Source: Micromonospora noduli (GTDB lineage: Bacteria > Actinomycetota > Actinomycetes > Mycobacteriales > Micromonosporaceae). Taken from it: a stretch of 64,000 nucleotides of DNA. The translations under genes were made by a program, and so were the position numbers. Of the stretch, positions 61,501-64,000 are shown one piece after another. The notes beneath the pieces were generated by a model. It worked only from the letters and a program-made list of their open reading frames with translations. It ran no database searches and was not told where the DNA came from. Position 1 is the first letter of the stretch. Each line of letters starts with the position of its first letter. The stretch is from assembly GCF_003264365.1 (NCBI RefSeq), contig NZ_PYAK01000030.1:1-64000 (forward strand). Direction: 5' to 3'.

Positions 61501-62975
61501 ACCGTGGTGAGCCGCTGGGCCGGAACCGGTGCGGTGGCGGCCTGGATCAACTCGTCGGCGAACTCGCTGATGCCGTCGGCAACAGCGGCGGCCCGCAGAC
61601 CGTTGTCCCGAGCCAACCGGGCCAGCAGTTCGGGGCGCTTCGTGGCCGGTGGTTGACCGGTCAGGATCAGATACGCCAGTGCGCCGAGGCCGAAGACGTC
61701 CATCGCCACAGGGTCCGGCGTCGGCGCTGTCAACTCGGGAGCCAGGTACGCCTCGGCGGACCGCTCGATATGAGCGGTCGCGTGCGAGGAGAGAGTCACT
61801 GGCTGGCCGCTGCTGCCACCGGCACTGTCCACGCCTCGGGTCGCCGCCTGCCAGTCACTGACCTGTAGTTGAGGCATCAGCCACGCTTCGTCGTCGCTGC
61901 CACCACGCCGCATCCGGCCAGGGTTCACCAACACGCTGCGGGCAGAGAGCGCACGGTGGTGCAGCCGTCGACCGTGTGCGTACGCCACCGTCTCGGCGAG
62001 CTGTCGGATCATCGCGAGTCGGCTCAACGCGTCGAGGCGGTCGCCGTACTGGGCGATGTAATGGTCGAGACGCACCGACCGAGGGTCGTACCGGAAGATC
62101 AGCGCCGGGCCGGCCTCGTGCGACTCCATCGCGTCGACCTGCACGATGCCCGGGTGGTTGATGCCGTGCAGGGCCAGCATCTCGCGCTTGGCCGCACGTT
62201 CGATGCTGGCCCGTTCGGTCTGCACGGCGTTGCGCTCGACCAGGTAGATCCGCACCCGGCGCCGTTCGCGCTCCAGATCGCGGTGCCGTGCCTGGTGGTC
62301 CTGCCAGGTGGGGCCGACGTCGAACGGGCGGGTCTCCAACTCCCACGCGCCAATCTGGTAGTGGCGGCGACTACGGGCGATGCCCACGGCATCGAGGAGG
62401 TCGGGCAGCGCAGCCGACATCTCCTTGGTGACCCGCTGCCATTCGTCCTGCGGTGGACGCTGCAGCAGCGAGGTGATCGCCGGCAACAGCCCCGGTTCGT
62501 GACCCGGGGCCGGCTCCGGACCGAAGATGCCGTGCAGATGATGCTCCGATAGCTCTACCCGCAGACCAGGCTTGGACAGGAACACCGCCGCCTGCACGAA
62601 CGGGATCCTGACCGGCTGACCCTTGCGTCGCGAGGCGGCCACCTGGAGCAGCGACTTGAGTTTCTTGGCCTTGGCGTCGGCCAGATGCAGCGGGTTGTCG
62701 AAGGTGCGGGTGCCGTTCGGGCCCTGGAGGATCCAGTTGGAGCCGCTGGATCGCAGCCGGCCGTTCAGACTCTTGATCTCGATGAGATAGAGGCCGCCGG
62801 GCGCGGCGACCAACAGGTCAACCTCGTAGGGGTGCCCGGTCTGGGCGGTGAAGGTGAAGTTCGACCAGGCGCGGTAGGGCTCACTGTCCGGCAGCAACGC
62901 CTGGACGTGCGCCAGCGCCTCCCGCTCGTGCGCGAACTGCGACGGCGTGATCGTCGTCCAACGGCCCTCCTGCAT
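58554..62975 (-). CDS. pglW: BREX type 2 PglW: NERD domain plus tandem kinase domains
   Basis: This 1473-residue protein has an N-terminal NERD nuclease-like domain (YEVDLLVAA...LYLIEIKSL, residues ~48-68, with Asp and Glu-x-Lys). A first kinase-like domain around residues 220-480 has HRALSARSVLVN in place of HRD (near 338), so it is probably a pseudokinase. A second domain (residues ~525-790) keeps YHRDIKPDN (near 657) and DFS instead of DFG. A helical half with an HhH-like segment (LAHLPGLGAKTRQEL) follows. PglW phosphorylates partners in the Pgl system. I start at 62975 because relatives begin M(Q/R)EGRWT. Confidence 0.92.
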   Translation of the reverse strand: MQEGRWTTITPSQFAHEREALAHVQALLPDSEPYRAWSNFTFTAQTGHPYEVDLLVAAPGGLYLIEIKSLNGRLRSSGSNWILQGPNGTRTFDNPLHLADAKAKKLKSLLQVAASRRKGQPVRIPFVQAAVFLSKPGLRVELSEHHLHGIFGPEPAPGHEPGLLPAITSLLQRPPQDEWQRVTKEMSAALPDLLDAVGIARSRRHYQIGAWELETRPFDVGPTWQDHQARHRDLERERRRVRIYLVERNAVQTERASIERAAKREMLALHGINHPGIVQVDAMESHEAGPALIFRYDPRSVRLDHYIAQYGDRLDALSRLAMIRQLAETVAYAHGRRLHHRALSARSVLVNPGRMRRGGSDDEAWLMPQLQVSDWQAATRGVDSAGGSSGQPVTLSSHATAHIERSAEAYLAPELTAPTPDPVAMDVFGLGALAYLILTGQPPATKRPELLARLARDNGLRAAAVADGISEFADELIQAATAPVPAQRLTTVADFVEMLQLVEDELTSPPPGSVHPEEPAPEQPDPLEARGGDRVGEWKIVRRLGTGSTCRAFLGFNERTRREEVLKVGLSDEKGARLAHEARVLGPLTDSRVIRLARPEPLQLGNRTVVVLEHAGDHTLARKLRDDGRLTVDELETYSDYLFGALDYLEGEGVYHRDIKPDNIAIRIRPNRTRQLVLFDFSLAGVSVKEITAGTPRYLDPFLGTANRPVFDKHAEWYALAVTLHEMASGELPVWGDGGTEPQLTDGPPVLAAEAFDPAIRDGLVEFFQRALHRDHRRRHASLKDLRDAWQDVFRRSDASTPVGTEHPDVDEPDEQVAAAARDEAAGKATRATTLEAAGLTPRAVSAAHRLEATTVGELLAVANKLAHLPGLGAKTRQELQRRVKEWRQRLGERETLPTTPAARRAASEEAATETNSGHGDTDLVRVGLDAIATLLVPAKNGRNATEIEGTRLLLHLPDESGALPALQLWPQQPQVATALGVTSGRVAQILGKQRKRWHEIPVVGSVRTQIIELLHEGGRVMGVAELAAALLSSRGSVRTGDELRLAVAVAAVRAAVEVDALAEEPRLLLRRHTRADINGKPHPRGDRLLVALEVSEDDAPETPAAPALLDYADALGKAADKLAASEVLPSPATVLRTLAAVTAPGGAAEAFDERRRVLLAAVASERAAATARLELYPRDLDPVRALRLAQAGVVPPTVASDGRRGLTPTHVADRVTARFPELDPLPGHPKLDRLLAEAGFELRWDRDRYVSPPPRAASSSVSIIQRRPSVTAKPSRWTAESPELAAAMRAEERLAGARSAGGFRALTVRLDRYHLAQEELARRFDARPVNVAARFLDHLHALVDARPKPTWETVLSADIAQEGSRAAIKLGEYVEQAWQLTLPSLHDSLSAADGPVLLHDAAVLARYRAMERLHEVADAARGGAGDVWLLCPMEDPALLPKLDGAVVRVGDNEWIALPDAWVVNAHRSAVTA

Positions 62976-63089
62976 TCCAGAGATCCTAGGGGCAGAGTGC
63001 CGAACCATCGGGGACCCACCTGCGCAATCAGAGCCGGGAGAGGATTTCCGCCTTCTCGGTAGTAGATGACTTGACCGATTCCGGCCGCG

Positions 63090-63821
63090 TCAGTGCGACC
63101 CGCCTCCCGCGATGGACCCCAGCGCTGGTCTCCCCGTCCAGGCCCACATTTCCAGCGCATCCCGGTCGATGAGCGTGATGTTGAGCTGTCGGGCAATCTG
63201 GATGCCGTCGCCCGCGGTGAAGAAGCTGTTCGTCACGAGCATGCAGATCTCGCCACCGTGGATGACCCGGCAGGTGCCGGCGAACCGCTGGATCGCGGCG
63301 CTGCCGACCCGGTTGTGAGGGCTCTGCCGCTTGCACTGCACCACGACGCGTCGGCCGTCGGGGGCGATCGCCAGGACGTCCGCTCCCCGGTCGCCGGAGC
63401 CACCGCACACCGTCACGCTCCGAAACCCGGACGCGACCAGGATCCGGGCGAACCACTGCTCGAACTCGGGTCCACTCATCGTGTCGGTCACCGCGATCAG
63501 CCTGTCCCGCTGGGCCTGGTCGGCCCGTTCGCGGGCACGCTGCTTCACCACGACAACACCCACCATGATCGCCCCCGCAACGATGACGCTCACGACGAAG
63601 GCGGACCAGTATGGATGCCGCTGCACGAGGTCGATGACCATGCGGAGCAGCACGAAAGCGACGACGGCACACAGCGCCAGAACCCAGGCGTTGGCCGACC
63701 CGCCGCCACCGGCCACGCGGCGGACCGTCGATCTGCGCCGAACACTGCCGGAGCGCCGCCTTCGGTAGTGCGCCCGAACCCGCGCGCCACCCTTCCTGGT
63801 GTGTGACCTGACATACGGCAC
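63090..63821 (-). CDS. Membrane-anchored Mrr-like nuclease
   Basis: This 243-residue protein has a basic N-terminus (RAHYRRRRSG), two hydrophobic spans (about residues 47-65 and 73-92), then a cytoplasmic Mrr_cat domain: SGPEFEQWFARILVASGF, GSGDRGADVLAI and VVVQCKRQS with the Asp and Gln-x-Lys of Mrr-type enzymes, ending NSFFTAGDGIQIARQLNITLID. Mrr cuts methylated DNA. The GTG at 63821 has GGGGAGG upstream; an ATG at 64... upstream region is outside it. It lies 114 bases upstream of pglW on the same strand. Methyl-directed cutting next to the PglX methyltransferase would need tight control or a different target. Confidence 0.8.
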   Translation of the reverse strand: MPYVRSHTRKGGARVRAHYRRRRSGSVRRRSTVRRVAGGGGSANAWVLALCAVVAFVLLRMVIDLVQRHPYWSAFVVSVIVAGAIMVGVVVVKQRARERADQAQRDRLIAVTDTMSGPEFEQWFARILVASGFRSVTVCGGSGDRGADVLAIAPDGRRVVVQCKRQSPHNRVGSAAIQRFAGTCRVIHGGEICMLVTNSFFTAGDGIQIARQLNITLIDRDALEMWAWTGRPALGSIAGGGSH

Positions 63822-63906
63822 GAGGCACCTCCCCGGTCGAGGAAGCCTCAGTGTCGCGGCAGCGTCCGACAAACCGCCTGCACGGCGGTCAATAGTGTCC
63901 GGTACC

Positions 63907-64000
63907 CGTCAGCCGTCGTGCCACATGGGGGCGCTGCGGTTGACGGTCTGCACGACGATGGCGGGCTCGGCGAGGATGGTGACCAGCCGTCGGGACGCCG
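63907..64000. repeat. Right copy of the direct repeat bounding the defence island
   Basis: Same orientation as 25024-25117, about nine mismatches over 94 bases, and still matching at the last base of the window, so the repeat probably extends further right. It coincides with the 3' end of the partial gene on the minus strand. Confidence 0.8.
63909..64000 (-). CDS. C-terminal end of a gene continuing beyond the window
   Basis: On the minus strand the frame reads in from the right edge and ends ASRRLVTILAEPA, then RSAPMWHDG and TGA at 63911-63909, about 30 residues. Nearly the same end occurs at 25026-25117, at the opposite side of the defence island. The protein cannot be identified from this tail. 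It is probably the host gene at whose 3' end the island was inserted. Confidence 0.5.
   Translation of the reverse strand, partial: ASRRLVTILAEPAIVVQTVNRSAPMWHDG

Noticed and set aside
25024..64000. Integrase, transposase or tRNA attachment site for the island
   Set aside because: I looked for tyrosine/serine recombinase motifs, transposases and tRNA-like folds near both repeats and found none in the window.
1..64000. CRISPR arrays, rRNA genes, riboswitches
   Set aside because: No regularly spaced repeats, rRNA-like blocks or recognisable riboswitch cores were seen.

Overview
The window is very GC-rich, uses many GTG starts and strong GGAGG-type ribosome binding sites, and packs genes into runs with 4-base ATGA/GTGA overlaps. 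Together with the gene content (Tat-exported oxidoreductase, DivIVA-domain protein, Pgl/BREX type 2 genes, LacI-controlled pectin genes) this points to an actinomycete, most likely of the Micromonospora type. That placement is by inference; no rRNA or tRNA gene is present.

Layout. (1) 1-4.6 kb, + strand: end of a phage-tail-like (contractile injection) gene run: a 5'-truncated baseplate J-like protein fused to a beta-propeller, a tail protein I, and three membrane-linked proteins. (2) 4.7-10.8 kb, - strand: LacI regulator, sugar-binding lipoprotein, two permeases, a DUF624 membrane protein and a DUF6807 protein, i.e. a carbohydrate importer. A long imperfect palindrome lies between the binding-protein and permease genes. 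(3) 11-19.2 kb, + strand, divergent from it: Gfo/Idh/MocA oxidoreductase, uronate isomerase, L-fuconate dehydratase-like enzyme, fructuronate/mannitol-type reductase, a second Gfo/Idh/MocA protein and a secreted pectate lyase. Regions 2 and 3 form one pectin/uronic-acid locus with matching LacI-type operators in the shared promoter region. (4) 19.2-24.9 kb: HD-domain (p)ppGpp-hydrolase-like protein, BBE-type flavoprotein, a secreted guanyl-specific RNase with its barstar inhibitor, and small genes.

(5) 25.0-63.9 kb is a defence island built around a complete BREX type 2 (Pgl) set on the - strand. From its upstream end it runs pglW, pglX, pglY, pglZ, brxD and a Lhr-like helicase (brxHI). Two extra genes, a Schlafen/AlbA_2-domain ATPase and a ParA-type ATPase, sit inside the overlapping operon between brxD and brxHI. 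Between pglY and pglX lies about 14 kb of further candidate defence genes: a GmrSD/DUF262 nuclease coupled to an EVE-HEPN protein, an XRE regulator, a caspase-fold-like protein, a DUF7662 protein with an OGG-fold DNA glycosylase-like partner, a NucS-like nuclease, a 984-residue protein of unknown family, and a PD-(D/E)XK nuclease plus membrane-segment protein directly behind pglX. The nuclease reading frame is broken near its start. Between pglX and pglW lie a GntR/DivIVA cassette of integrative-element type and two unknown genes. A membrane-anchored Mrr-like nuclease lies upstream of pglW.

The island is bounded by a 94-base direct repeat (25024-25117 and 63907-64000, about 90% identical by my count). 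The repeat encodes the last residues of a protein whose gene continues past the right edge. This looks like insertion at the 3' end of a host gene, but no integrase is visible.

How the parts would work together: PglX modifies host DNA, PglW/Y/Z, BrxD and BrxHI make up the BREX machinery, and the cargo nucleases and HEPN/caspase-like proteins would cover phages with modified DNA or act as abortive back-ups. This division of labour is inferred from family knowledge, not shown by the sequence.
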